Shown: positions 1 through 8,902, counted from the first letter of the stretch. The stretch is 53,064 nucleotides of DNA from COE1 sp036310845 (GCA_036310845.1 JAXJRB010000081.1:1-53064); one strand, 5' to 3'. The notes: generated from the letters alone by a model not told the origin. A program made the numbers and translations.

Positions 1-116
1 AATCAAAGCTGTCAGAAGAGGACATTTAGTAACCCTTAGGCTTTGTGTCCCAGAATTGAGAGCAACACTCTGACTCCCCACACTCCACTAAACTTGAATT
101 TAACCAACACTATCAC
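1..116. other. Window edge, no confirmed gene
   Basis: An open plus-strand frame from the window edge ends at a TGA at 71-73 and could be the last 23 codons of a gene that begins outside the window. The peptide is short and I do not recognise it, so this is only a possibility. The rest up to the hairpin at 117 holds nothing I can name. Confidence 0.2.
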
Positions 117-147
117 AAAAAGCATACAGCTTTCGCTGTATGCTTTT
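117..147 (-). terminator. Intrinsic terminator after glgB
   Basis: A perfect hairpin, AAAAGCATACAGC with a TTTC loop and its complement, lies 18 bases past the glgB stop. A T-rich end follows when it is read on the minus strand. It probably ends the glgB operon transcript. Confidence 0.75.
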
Positions 148-164
148 CTCCTTTTTCTATTCAA

Positions 165-2069
165 TTAGAATATATATACTGCTGCTGTTAATGGTGGAAG
201 TGCAAATTCAAGATACTGATCACGTCCATCACATTTACCTTTTCTAGCGGTCATTTCTTTTGGAAGCTTATTGCCATTACCACCGAAACGCACATCATCG
301 GAATTCAATAACAATTTGTACTTCGTCTTCATTGGAACGCCCACACGGAACTTAGGATATTCCACAGGTGTTAGATTCATGACAAAAAGCATATGCTGCT
401 TGCCATCTTTTGTTCTACGAACAAAGCTGTAGATGCTTCTCTCTTTATCATCTGCATTCATCCACTCGAAACCTGACCAGTCATCATCAATTTGATACAA
501 ACATGGATATTGACGATACACTTTTAACAGCTCACCTACATAATTCTTCATGCCTTTATTCAATGGTTCAGCCAATAAATACCAGTCAAGCTCTCTAGCT
601 TCGCTCCACTCTCTTTCCTGACCAAAATCCTGTCCCATGAACAATAATTTCTTGCCTTCATGTCCAAACATATAGGTATAACCAACTCTTAAGTTGGCAT
701 ACTTATCTACTTGATAACCAGGCATCTTATTTACCATGGAACACTTTAAATGTACTACTTCATCATGAGATAATGGTAATATATACTTTTCACTACTGTT
801 ATAGCTCATGGCAAAAGTCATCTTATAATGATTATCCTTACGGAAATAAGGATCAAGCTTCATGTATTCACAGAAATCATGCATCCAACCCATATTCCAC
901 TTAAATGTGAAGCCAAGTCCACCGTCCTCTGGCTTTGCTGTTACCTTCGGCCATGCAGTTGATTCCTCTGCAATTGTCAAAACTCCTGGATGAGAACCAT
1001 GAATTACAGAATTCAAATGCTTAAAGAACTCAATCGCATCTAGATTCTCATTTCCGCCATACTTATTAGCAACCCATTCTCCATCCTTTTTACCATAATC
1101 CAGATATAACATAGATGCTACTGCATCCACACGGAGTCCATCAATATGGAACTCTCGAATCCAGAATAAAGCATTTGCAATTAAGAAGTTACGAACTTCA
1201 TTCTTGCTATAATTAAATATCTTTGTCCCCCAATCAGGATGTTCACCAAGTCGCTTATCTGGGTGCTCATACAGACAGGTTCCATCAAACTCACTCAATC
1301 CATGAGCATCTCTTGGGAAATGGGCAGGAACCCAATCCAAAATAACACCAATATTATTCTTGTGAAACAAATCAATCATATAACGAAAATCGTCTGGTGT
1401 ACCATAACGTGATGTTGGAGCATAATAACCAGTTACCTGATATCCCCAAGAACCATCAAATGGATATTCTGCAATACCCATAAGTTCCACATGCGTATAT
1501 GGCATCTCCTTTGCATACTCCACAAAACAGTCCGCAAACTGACGATATGTATAGAATCCTTCTTCTGTACCATCCATATGTTTCATCCAAGAACCAATGT
1601 GACACTCATAAACAGAAATAGGCTCTTCAAACCAATTCTTCTTCTCTCTTGCATTCATCCATTTTAAATCATTCCACTTAAAATGATTCAAATCATAAAT
1701 TTTTGAAGCAGTACCTGGTCTCATCTCCGCATAATTTGCATAAGGGTCAGCCTTATATAATTTCGTACCATCTGCAAGTACAATAAGATACTTATACATC
1801 TGTCCTTCTGCCACATTTTCTACAAAAGTGGTGTAAATTCCGCCTTCACCGATTCTCTCCATTTTATGAGAACTTTCGTTCCAGCCATTAAATTCACCAA
1901 TTACATACACTTCATAAGCATTTGGTGCCCAGACAGCGAAAAACACGCCATCCTTACCATCCTTTTTACAAGGATGGGCACCCAGCTTCTTATAAATCTC
2001 ATAATGAGTTCCCTGTCCAAATACATACTGATCTGCATCTGAAATAAAAATTGTAAGTTCTTTATTCAT
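165..2069 (-). CDS. glgB: 1,4-alpha-glucan branching enzyme
   Basis: This enzyme forms alpha-1,6 branches in glycogen by cutting an alpha-1,4 chain and transferring it. The 634-residue protein has an N-terminal CBM48-like domain (VFFAVWAPNAYEVYVIGEFN, about residues 43-62) and a GH13 barrel. Visible GH13 motifs are GLRVDAV with the nucleophile Asp near residue 314, TIAEES with the acid/base Glu near 366, and LSHDEVV near 434. The length is close to that of Firmicutes GlgB. The ATG start is preceded by GGTGGGG with eight bases between. It lies only 21 bases after the large TPR/AAA-like gene, so the two are probably co-transcribed, with this gene last before a terminator. No other glycogen gene is present in the window. 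Confidence 0.95.
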   Translation of the reverse strand: MNKELTIFISDADQYVFGQGTHYEIYKKLGAHPCKKDGKDGVFFAVWAPNAYEVYVIGEFNGWNESSHKMERIGEGGIYTTFVENVAEGQMYKYLIVLADGTKLYKADPYANYAEMRPGTASKIYDLNHFKWNDLKWMNAREKKNWFEEPISVYECHIGSWMKHMDGTEEGFYTYRQFADCFVEYAKEMPYTHVELMGIAEYPFDGSWGYQVTGYYAPTSRYGTPDDFRYMIDLFHKNNIGVILDWVPAHFPRDAHGLSEFDGTCLYEHPDKRLGEHPDWGTKIFNYSKNEVRNFLIANALFWIREFHIDGLRVDAVASMLYLDYGKKDGEWVANKYGGNENLDAIEFFKHLNSVIHGSHPGVLTIAEESTAWPKVTAKPEDGGLGFTFKWNMGWMHDFCEYMKLDPYFRKDNHYKMTFAMSYNSSEKYILPLSHDEVVHLKCSMVNKMPGYQVDKYANLRVGYTYMFGHEGKKLLFMGQDFGQEREWSEARELDWYLLAEPLNKGMKNYVGELLKVYRQYPCLYQIDDDWSGFEWMNADDKERSIYSFVRRTKDGKQHMLFVMNLTPVEYPKFRVGVPMKTKYKLLLNSDDVRFGGNGNKLPKEMTARKGKCDGRDQYLEFALPPLTAAVYIF

Positions 2070-2090
2070 TATAATAACCCCACCTTCTCG

Positions 2091-5000
2091 TTAGATGAAG
2101 TCTCTCTCCTTTAACACAATCATATCTTCGCTATCATATCTTTTGGAGAACAGCACATCCACGAAATTCTTAATTTTGAATTTTCTTGATTTCCAAATTG
2201 CCTCATCTACGATTTCACGTACTTCATCCTTTGTAACAACATGGTTACCACTCTGTCCGTTAGCAATTCTCGTATAAAGGGCAAGCGTACCCAACTCGTC
2301 GATAGAATACTCTAATGCTAACGCATAATTTTTTGCATACGCTACCAACGCATCATTATCCATTTCCATAAGATCAATTCGAATATTAAAATAATCAGCT
2401 ATCATTGCCTGCTTCTCTAAAAGCTTTGTAATTTCTTTTTTCGTATCCTCCATAATGACAATGATCCCAAGTTCTTCCTGATTTAAAAGACCTGCAAGTT
2501 GGTATAGAGTCTCCTCCGCCAGTCCATTTGCTTTTTCAATGATTATAGCACCATTCTTAAGCTTATCAAAAACTTCTCTCAAATCACGAAGATTTAATTT
2601 TTCGCCTGTTATCTTTGCAACCTTACTAGAGAAATTTGCATCCATCGCCTGATATTCACGAATCAGGTTCTTAGCAAGACGCACTGTTCCAAGCCCCGGT
2701 TCTCCGGTAATCAGAACATTTCCTGTATAAGCAGCAAGGCTCATAGTATCCAACGCACCAATAATCTGTTTGCGAATCTTCTTTGTAACAGCGAAATTCT
2801 CAAACAAATCCTTCTCCTCAGGAGTAAACTCTCTAATCTCTTCGCGCTTAACAGCTTTTGTTTCTTTTTTTGTTGCTTCAATAATCTTATTTGGAAGACT
2901 GCTAATCTCTTCCGTGTTCATACTGATTTCCTGAGTCTTGAGAAGCTGTTCTTCTTCCTCATTATATGTCTCATCTTCTGAAACAACATATTCTTCATAC
3001 TCTGCACATTCTTCTGCTTCAAAGTATTCTTTCTCAGCATAAGCTTCTTCTACATACTCTTCCTGCTCATACATCTCTTGCATAAAGGACTCTTCTTCTA
3101 TGTAAGATTCCTCTTCATAATACATTTCCTCTGACTTAGAATCTTGTTCAAGCTCTTCCTCAAAGGTCATTTCCTCAGTATCGCACTCTTCTTCCTGTTG
3201 CTCCATAGTCAGTAATGCTTCTTCTAATTTTTCCTGCGGAATATCAACCGTATCTCCATCCAATTCCTGCGCAATCACCTGTTCTATCGCTGAGAGTCCT
3301 TCCTCTTGGATTTCTTCCAACTCTTCTACCTCATCCTCTTGTAAAAAGGTCTCTGTTCGGATAGGAATCAACCCTTCATCTGCAAGCTCACCAAGAATAC
3401 CTGTTTTTACCGCCTCGTCAAAGTTTTGGAAAATCTTACCTGTTTGACGTAAAACATTCTGTTTTACCTCTTCCTTTCGCTTTTCCTGCATCTCTTTCTT
3501 TCTGCGCTCCCATTCATCAAGCACTTCATCCAGATTCATCTGCCCTGTCAACTGAGACACTTCTGGCTGATCTGCTGGTAAAATATCTTCTGTATATGCC
3601 CTCACTTGTTCCTCATATACATTTTCTTGATTTTCTTCCATTCTAGCTTGTTCTTCTCGCACACACTCTTCTGTTACGCTGCGGAGTTCCTCCAGCTCTG
3701 TATCCTGTTTCATGATACGAGCATCATTTCCTGGAAGAATCACTTTACTGATTGCTCCTGTATTTGGTTCAGGCTTCATTTCTGACACACCAGTAACCAT
3801 AGCTGCAACACGACCTGTATTCGTGCTAGTTACAGGTACTGCAACCGGAATTGCATCAATTTTCTGCGCAGATAACTCTTCCTCTGCATCAACACCAACC
3901 TCTTCTGTTTCTTCAATTTCCGTTTCAACAGGCTCGGTTAAGTCTTCTTCTGTTATATTATCTTCTTCAGATATCATTGGTTCTAACTCTTCTGCCATTT
4001 CCATGTTTGAAGCATCTTCTGTTGTTACCTCTGTCCATTCACTTGAGAAGACATCTTCATCATCTGGAAACAGCTCACGCATACTCTCTGCCACTACCTT
4101 CTGCAGATTAATCGTATTATACTGACTCATATCAAGAGAACCCGTCGTTTGCTTCTGAACCGGTTCAGCATAGGAACTTCCTATATAACCCTCTTCTTGA
4201 GCGTATACGCTTGAATTACTATTTCCTTCATAATAAGTATATTCATTGTTATCTTCATCCGCATACACGTATTGAGATTCTTCTGTATAGTTCTCCTGCT
4301 GATATGCATACTGGGATTCTTCTGCATAGCTCTCCTGTTGATACGCATATTGGGATTCTTCTGCATAGCTCTCCTGTTGATACGCATATTGGGATTCTTC
4401 TGCATAGCTCTCCTGCTGATATGCATACTGGGATTCTTCTGCATAACTCTCCTGTTGATACGCATATTGGGATTCTTCTGTAACAGTATCCTGAGAGTAT
4501 TGATTGTTATAATGTTCTGCTACTAGTTGCTCTTCTTCATAATAAGACTGTTCTTCTGTCATATCATTCTGAAGCTGAATCTGTACCAAATCATATTTTT
4601 TCTGTTGGATTGCCGTTAATGGTGCATGAAGCATCTTTAACTCCATTGCCTTTGTCACATATGGCCCGTCTCCAAACCAAAGAATTAAATCATCGCATTC
4701 TTCTACGCACTTGGTTCCTAGACCAACTCTATGATAAAGGTAAGCAAGCTCATACGCCCATTCTTCCTGATAATCTCTCTTTTTTAACTCCTCCAACACG
4801 CCAATTCTCTCTTCGAGATTCGCTTCCTGTGCTTCTAGAATCCGATAACGCAACGTATAGACACCATTGTCCCTTGGTGCCAATCTTGCAAATTCTTTAT
4901 AATATTCGATTGCAGCTACTACGTCATCTAACTCAATTGATACTTCACACAGGGAATACACAACCGAACGGTTAGTAGGATAACGGTCATAAGCAAGCAA

Positions 5001-5189
5001 CAGAACTGCTCTGCTGTCCTCATTCCGTCTATTGACTCTGTAAAGGGCCGCAACTCTAAGGAGCATGGAGATACTCTTTACGCGTCTCCAGTCTATCATA
5101 TCTGCAATATAAGCGGCCTCAACATAATTTTCATCTTCAATAAGCTTCAATATTTCTTCCGAACGAAGCTTGTATTCATATTTATCCAA
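2091..5189 (-). CDS. Large acidic protein: TPR-like head, repeats, AAA-like tail
   Basis: I do not recognise a named family for the whole 1032-residue protein. About residues 1-200 are helical with TPR-like spacing (EDENYVEAAYIADMIDWRR, AIEYYKEFARLAP). Residues about 236-309 are a 13-residue repeat rich in Tyr, Gln and Glu. Residues about 310-790 are very acidic and of low complexity. The tail from about 800 resembles an AAA+ ATPase. Its P-loop-like stretch GEPGLGTVRLAK (near residue 828) lacks the Walker A lysine, and the Walker B-like AIIIEKAN lacks the usual Asp, so ATP hydrolysis is doubtful. No signal peptide or membrane segment is seen. It is upstream of and close to glgB. A scaffold or regulatory role is possible but is only a guess. 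Confidence 0.85.
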   Translation of the reverse strand: MDKYEYKLRSEEILKLIEDENYVEAAYIADMIDWRRVKSISMLLRVAALYRVNRRNEDSRAVLLLAYDRYPTNRSVVYSLCEVSIELDDVVAAIEYYKEFARLAPRDNGVYTLRYRILEAQEANLEERIGVLEELKKRDYQEEWAYELAYLYHRVGLGTKCVEECDDLILWFGDGPYVTKAMELKMLHAPLTAIQQKKYDLVQIQLQNDMTEEQSYYEEEQLVAEHYNNQYSQDTVTEESQYAYQQESYAEESQYAYQQESYAEESQYAYQQESYAEESQYAYQQESYAEESQYAYQQENYTEESQYVYADEDNNEYTYYEGNSNSSVYAQEEGYIGSSYAEPVQKQTTGSLDMSQYNTINLQKVVAESMRELFPDDEDVFSSEWTEVTTEDASNMEMAEELEPMISEEDNITEEDLTEPVETEIEETEEVGVDAEEELSAQKIDAIPVAVPVTSTNTGRVAAMVTGVSEMKPEPNTGAISKVILPGNDARIMKQDTELEELRSVTEECVREEQARMEENQENVYEEQVRAYTEDILPADQPEVSQLTGQMNLDEVLDEWERRKKEMQEKRKEEVKQNVLRQTGKIFQNFDEAVKTGILGELADEGLIPIRTETFLQEDEVEELEEIQEEGLSAIEQVIAQELDGDTVDIPQEKLEEALLTMEQQEEECDTEEMTFEEELEQDSKSEEMYYEEESYIEEESFMQEMYEQEEYVEEAYAEKEYFEAEECAEYEEYVVSEDETYNEEEEQLLKTQEISMNTEEISSLPNKIIEATKKETKAVKREEIREFTPEEKDLFENFAVTKKIRKQIIGALDTMSLAAYTGNVLITGEPGLGTVRLAKNLIREYQAMDANFSSKVAKITGEKLNLRDLREVFDKLKNGAIIIEKANGLAEETLYQLAGLLNQEELGIIVIMEDTKKEITKLLEKQAMIADYFNIRIDLMEMDNDALVAYAKNYALALEYSIDELGTLALYTRIANGQSGNHVVTKDEVREIVDEAIWKSRKFKIKNFVDVLFSKRYDSEDMIVLKERDFI
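4262..4480. repeat. 39-bp in-frame tandem repeat, about 5.6 copies
   Basis: Units begin near 4262, 4301, 4340, 4379 and 4418, with a partial unit from 4457. Each encodes 13 residues of the form EESQYAYQQESYA within the acidic TPR/AAA-like protein. The central copies are nearly identical in DNA and the outer ones have drifted, which fits recent slippage or recombination. The copy number probably varies between strains. Confidence 0.9.
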
Positions 5190-5234
5190 GTAAAATCACC
5201 TCTGTAAGCCATTTCCCCTTTAACAACAACTATT

Positions 5235-5268
5235 GTCTGAAAAATGTAAACTTTTCGATTTTTCAGAC
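5235..5268. promoter_or_regulatory. Inverted repeat upstream of the TPR/AAA-like gene
   Basis: Perfect 11-base arms (GTCTGAAAAAT at 5235-5245 and its complement at 5258-5268) are separated by 12 bases, about 45 bases ahead of the gene start. It could be a leader hairpin or an operator. There is no T-run that would make it a clear terminator. Confidence 0.4.
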
Positions 5269-5338
5269 TACTCTACAAAATAAAGTTTAGCATAACGCTT
5301 TTCTTATGTCAACGCTACAAGATATAGTGTTGTACAAT

Positions 5339-5378
5339 TTATCCACAATTTCAAATTTATATATTCCTTTTATCCACA
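5339..5378 (+). promoter_or_regulatory. Two perfect DnaA boxes (TTATCCACA)
   Basis: TTATCCACA occurs at 5339-5347 and again at 5370-5378 in the same orientation, about 31 bases apart (three helical turns). Both match the Firmicutes DnaA-box consensus exactly. They lie in the AT-rich gap upstream of the TPR/AAA-like gene, about 35 kb from dnaA. Possible roles are DnaA titration or DnaA control of that gene. Confidence 0.55.
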
Positions 5379-5477
5379 ATATAGCAAAAATGACTAGATA
5401 CTTATGAAGTTTTAACTATTCCTTACTTATAATTATGCCTTTTGCTTACCCACCAATCTGACTCATAGTATTCGTAA

Positions 5478-5897
5478 TTATCTATCAGCGATGAACGTAA
5501 TGATGTTTTCATTATTGATGACAGTCTGTTTGACCGTTCTACTTCCAAGAAAACAGAAATGCTTGCTAAAGTATTTGACCATTGCTCCATGAAGTATAAA
5601 AAAGGATTCCGTTTATTAACTCTTGGCTGGTCTGATGGTAATTCCTTTGTACCGATTAATCACTGTCTTTTATCAGCTGCAAAAGACGAAAATCTTCTTT
5701 GTGCCGGTAAACAGTATGACGGGCGTTCTCTTGCTGCCAGACGCAGAAAACAATCACGTAGAAAAGCAACGGATGTTATGCTTGAACTTCTACAAGATGC
5801 CATAAAGTCTGGTCACCAGGCGAAGTATGTTCTTTTTGACAGCTGGTTTTCTTCACCAAAAGCAATTACTTCTATCAAGAAGCAGTGGGAAGTTTGA
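5478..5897 (+). pseudogene. IS4-type DDE transposase fragment
   Basis: The reading frame covers the middle of an IS4-family DDE transposase. FIIDDSLFDR carries the first catalytic Asp, GFRLLTLGWSDGN follows, and YVLFDSWFSSP carries the second. The N-terminal domain and the region with the catalytic Glu are missing: an in-frame TAA stands at 5475 and homology stops near 5882, just before a stop at 5895. No terminal inverted repeats are visible. The right edge runs straight into a truncated kinase gene on the opposite strand, so this insertion or a later deletion broke that gene. The fragment cannot transpose. Confidence 0.8.
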
Positions 5898-6119
5898 GTC
5901 AGTAATATCAATGATACTTGATAAATTGGGATGGGACAATTTTTTTAACAAATCCGTCTCTATTAACAAACTCTGTTTTACTACTTCAAAATTACGAATA
6001 CCATCCTTACGGACTTCTTTAATTGCCCATGGCTTATTGGCTTTCTCATTAATGGCAAGATAAACCGTGCTCATCCCGCCCTGTCCAACTTTACTAAGTA
6101 TCTTGTATTTCCCGTCAAA
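5853..6119 (-). pseudogene. Ser/Thr protein kinase, N-terminal fragment
   Basis: Read from about 6119 leftward, the frame gives DGKYKILSKVGQGGMSTVYL, the glycine-rich ATP loop of a Hanks-type kinase. AIKEVRK follows with the ATP-binding Lys, then LLKKLSHPNL. Homology ends near 5893 at IIDITDS, where the IS4 transposase fragment begins, so the catalytic loop and the rest are lost. Upstream it is fused out of frame to a PP2C phosphatase fragment. An intact kinase of this type is membrane-bound and paired with a PP2C phosphatase that reverses its phosphorylation. This copy cannot be active. Confidence 0.8.
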
Positions 6120-6463
6120 AACAAGGCCACTGTCAAAGTAGTTCCCAATTCCACACCTTGCTGTTCTCCATATGCTTGAATCTTTTCATTCATAGAAACA
6201 ATAAGCTCTTCCCATGCGTTTTGAATACTTTCTTTTGTCCAATCCTCTACAGAATGTAAAAATTCATTATTAAACCATTTATCAAAAGCAAGAACCACAT
6301 TACCACTTGCTACCTCTCCTTGAGCCAAACCACCTAATCCGTCACATATAACTGCTATACATACATCACCCCAACGGGAATGTGCGGTCTTTAGTGTAAG
6401 ACTGTCTTGATTTACTTTTTTTACATTTCCAACATCCGTAACTGCTGTTCCTATAAATCTCAT
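6071..6463 (-). pseudogene. PP2C-type phosphatase, N-terminal fragment
   Basis: The first 115 or so residues match PP2C Ser/Thr phosphatases: GNVKKVNQDS, the metal-binding VICDGLGGLAQGEVAS, and GTTLTVALF. A complete protein of this type has about 240 residues. Here the frame leaves homology near 6125 and runs through the kinase N-terminus in the wrong frame to a stop at 6071. The ATG at 6463 is preferred over the TTG at 6472 because GGAGAG stands upstream. It and the kinase fragment form one decayed phosphatase-kinase locus. Confidence 0.75.
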
Positions 6464-6518
6464 TTCTTTCAACTCTCTCCATATAGTAAATTAGTCCCAA
6501 TCAATACTGCAAAAAAAA

Positions 6519-6548
6519 TTGCATAAACTACAAATGTAATTTATGCAA
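6519..6548. other. Hairpin in the gap before rsmA's 3' end
   Basis: TTGCATAAACTAC and its near-perfect complement form a stem of about 12 pairs around a short loop. The gap 6473-6751 is otherwise AT-rich, and I see no gene or clear terminator in it. The hairpin lies in the leader side of the decayed PP2C gene. Confidence 0.4.
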
Positions 6549-6751
6549 CCTAAAAAATAAATCTGCTTATTCATTCACACGATTTATTCCATCTAAATAA
6601 TTTACACTATTATTTTTTATTCCCCCTATACAATTGCTCTCTCAAAAAAAGATTCTATACTACAAGAATCAAATAATCAATATTTCTTACAAAAATGTTA
6701 TACTATTTTTGTGACTTATATACTATTTCATTTTTTTATCATAGTCAAATA

Positions 6752-7609
6752 TTACAAAATATTTGATAACTGAGCAAACTGCTCCAGAGTTAAAGCCTCT
6801 CCTCGTATTGTCGCCGGTAATCCCATCTGCTCTAATGCAGCCAATACTCTTTCTTTTGTCACTTTTAAACCTCCTGCATTTGTCAGACCATTTACCAATG
6901 TCTTTCTTCGCTGGTTAAAGGATGCCCTGATAATATCAAACATAAAATGCTCATCCTTTGCCATAACCGGCGGATTCTGATATCTGGTAAGACGAATTAC
7001 GGCACTGTCAACATTTGGTCTTGGCATAAAACAGCTTGCTGGAACTGTCAGCATAACCTTTGGCTTTGCATAATACTGCACTGCAAGCGATAATGCTCCG
7101 TAATCCTTTGTTCCAGGTCCTACCTGCATACGATCTGCTACTTCTTTTTGCACCATAATTGTAATACTGTCTAATGGAACATGACTTTCAAAAAGTCCCA
7201 TAATTATTGGTGTTGTAATATAATAAGGAAGATTTGCCACAACCTTAATTGGTTTTCCTGCATTTTTTTCCTGTACAATTTTATTAATGTCTACCTTAAG
7301 AATGTCTTCATTAATAATGGTAATATTATCATATGCTGCAAGCGTATCATTTTCCAAAATAGGAATCAGCTTTTTATCAATTTCCACTGCAACAACTTCT
7401 CTTGCATTTTCACACAAATATTGTGTCATCGTTCCAATTCCCGGTCCGATTTCTAATACACAATCATCCTTTGTCACTTCTGCAGCATCAATGATATTCT
7501 GCAAAATATTCGCATCTATCAAAAAGTTCTGTCCAAACTTCTTTTGAAAATTAAAATTATATTTTTGTAAAATCGCAATTGTATTTGTTGGATTTCCTAA
7601 GCTTGCCAT
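6752..7609 (-). CDS. rsmA: 16S rRNA A1518/A1519 dimethyltransferase
   Basis: RsmA (KsgA) uses S-adenosylmethionine to dimethylate two adjacent adenines in the 3' terminal hairpin of 16S rRNA during late 30S assembly. The 285-residue protein shows KKFGQNFLID near the N-terminus, the SAM-binding motif VLEIGPGIGTMT, and the catalytic motif NLPYYI. All are intact and the length is normal. It follows tatD by 39 bases on the same strand, an order common in Firmicutes, so the two are probably one transcript. Loss of this enzyme gives kasugamycin resistance in other bacteria. Confidence 0.95.
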   Translation of the reverse strand: MASLGNPTNTIAILQKYNFNFQKKFGQNFLIDANILQNIIDAAEVTKDDCVLEIGPGIGTMTQYLCENAREVVAVEIDKKLIPILENDTLAAYDNITIINEDILKVDINKIVQEKNAGKPIKVVANLPYYITTPIIMGLFESHVPLDSITIMVQKEVADRMQVGPGTKDYGALSLAVQYYAKPKVMLTVPASCFMPRPNVDSAVIRLTRYQNPPVMAKDEHFMFDIIRASFNQRRKTLVNGLTNAGGLKVTKERVLAALEQMGLPATIRGEALTLEQFAQLSNIL

Positions 7610-7648
7610 ACATTTCCTCTTTCTATATTTTATATCTAATCTAAACTT

Positions 7649-8413
7649 CTATATGTGAAATAGCTCTCTTGCATTCCGATTTGTAATAGCAACAACTTCC
7701 TCATAAGACATATCTTTTATCGCTGCTATCTGACGTGCAATATAAGATAAATTTAAGGAAGAATTACGCTTTCCTCGATTTGGTTCTGGAGCAAGATATG
7801 GGCTGTCTGTTTCAATTAAAATCTTTTCTATCGGAACAGCTTCTACAACTTCTTTCATTTTTTTACCGTTTTTAAAGGTTACAACTCCTCCAATTCCTAT
7901 TGAAAATCCCATTTTCACAAAATCTAATGCCATTTCCGCACTATAAGAATAGCAATGTACCACACCTCCCAGCTCATTTGCCTTATGGGCACACATAATA
8001 TCATACGTGTCCTTTGCCGCTTCTCTGGAATGGATAATCACTGGTTTTTTCACTTCTCTGGCAAGCTCTAGCTGTCTCTCAAACCAGATTTTCTGTATCT
8101 CATGTTCCGGCTCTTCCCAGTAATAATCAAGTCCTATTTCTCCAACTGCAACAATCTTAGTCTGTTTGCACTGCTCGGCAAGCCACTTGAAATTTTCTTC
8201 ATTTAATTCAGCTGTTTCACTAGGATGCACACCCGCAGCACCATAAATAAATGGATAACAATTTGTCAGCTCAATTGTTGATGCTGTACTTTTTAAGCTT
8301 GCACCAACATTAATTACATACTCTATCCCATTTTCCTGTAAAGAGGACAGAAGCTGTTCTCTGTCCTCATCAAATGCATCGTCATCATAATGTGCATGAC
8401 TTTCAAATATCAT
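7649..8413 (-). CDS. tatD: TatD family metal-dependent hydrolase
   Basis: TatD proteins are TIM-barrel metallohydrolases, with DNase or exonuclease activity reported for several members. The 254-residue protein has the metal ligands SHAHYD at the N-terminus, EIGLDYY, VIIHSREA, HCYSYS, and IETDSPYLAPEPNRGKRN at the end. These are all the signature sites in the right order. It is the first gene of the tatD-rsmA pair. The gene product's physiological substrate cannot be read from sequence. Confidence 0.9.
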   Translation of the reverse strand: MIFESHAHYDDDAFDEDREQLLSSLQENGIEYVINVGASLKSTASTIELTNCYPFIYGAAGVHPSETAELNEENFKWLAEQCKQTKIVAVGEIGLDYYWEEPEHEIQKIWFERQLELAREVKKPVIIHSREAAKDTYDIMCAHKANELGGVVHCYSYSAEMALDFVKMGFSIGIGGVVTFKNGKKMKEVVEAVPIEKILIETDSPYLAPEPNRGKRNSSLNLSYIARQIAAIKDMSYEEVVAITNRNARELFHI

Positions 8414-8724
8414 AATTTTTATACCCTTTCAAAAGCTCTTGATTTCCTATTTCAAAAATTGCTAATAATCAGTGCTATTCTATCATATTACTATGAAAAA
8501 TACTACTCTTTCAAAATCTCTCTTCATGTTCCAATATACCTTATCAACTACCTGATTCATTTTTTTGAAACTATTTCATTTTTATATTATTTTCCGTTTG
8601 TACAAATACTGTATTTTGCGAAAACGATTATTTTAAACAAATACTTTATGTAAACTAAACAAGCCCCTATTTTTCTAGCTTTTTCAAACTTTTAAACTTT
8701 TTTTCATTTTTCGCAAAAAAATTG
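8414..8724. other. AT-rich gap with no gene seen
   Basis: Open frames here are short and lack ribosome-binding sites or recognisable products. The stretch should hold the leftward tatD promoter and ends at the rightward tRNA promoter. Confidence 0.5.
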
Positions 8725-8753
8725 TTGACACCTTCCTTTTGAAGTGATATGAT
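8725..8753 (+). promoter_or_regulatory. Promoter of tRNA-Lys
   Basis: TTGACA at 8725-8730, a 17-base spacer and TATGAT at 8748-8753 form a near-consensus sigma-A promoter. The tRNA begins about 30 bases downstream. Confidence 0.85.
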
Positions 8754-8783
8754 AATGCTTGTTCGGTAACGAATCATAAATAT

Positions 8784-8856
8784 GCACCTCTAGCTCAGTT
8801 GGTAGAGCACCTGACTCTTAATCAGGGTGTCCAGGGTTCGAGCCCCTGGAGGTGCA
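8784..8856 (+). tRNA. tRNA-Lys (CUU anticodon)
   Basis: The 73 bases fold into a standard cloverleaf. The acceptor stem is GCACCTC with GAGGTGC and discriminator A, the D arm is GCTC/GAGC, the anticodon stem is CCTGA/TCAGG with loop CTCTTAA, and the T arm is CAGGG/CCCTG around TTCGAGC. The anticodon CTT reads AAG lysine codons. CCA is not encoded, so it must be added by tRNA nucleotidyltransferase. It is a single tRNA with its own promoter and terminator. Confidence 0.97.
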
Positions 8857-8868
8857 TTAAAAAGGCTT

Positions 8869-8902
8869 CAAGCTTGCATGTATGCGGGTTTGGGGTTTTT
8901 TG
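8869..8902 (+). terminator. Terminator of tRNA-Lys
   Basis: CAAGCTTGCAT at 8869-8879 pairs with ATGCGGGTTTG at 8882-8892 (11 pairs, three of them G-U), followed by GGGTTTTTTG. It stands 13 bases past the tRNA. Confidence 0.7.

Noticed and set aside
4181..4526. Several long open frames on both strands across the 39-bp repeat
   Set aside because: They are translations of the same tandem repeat in other frames, with repetitive low-complexity products and no ribosome sites.
8390..8653. Open frame of 87 codons in the tatD-tRNA gap
   Set aside because: AT-rich Phe/Leu/Ile-rich product, no ribosome site and overlap with the tatD start.
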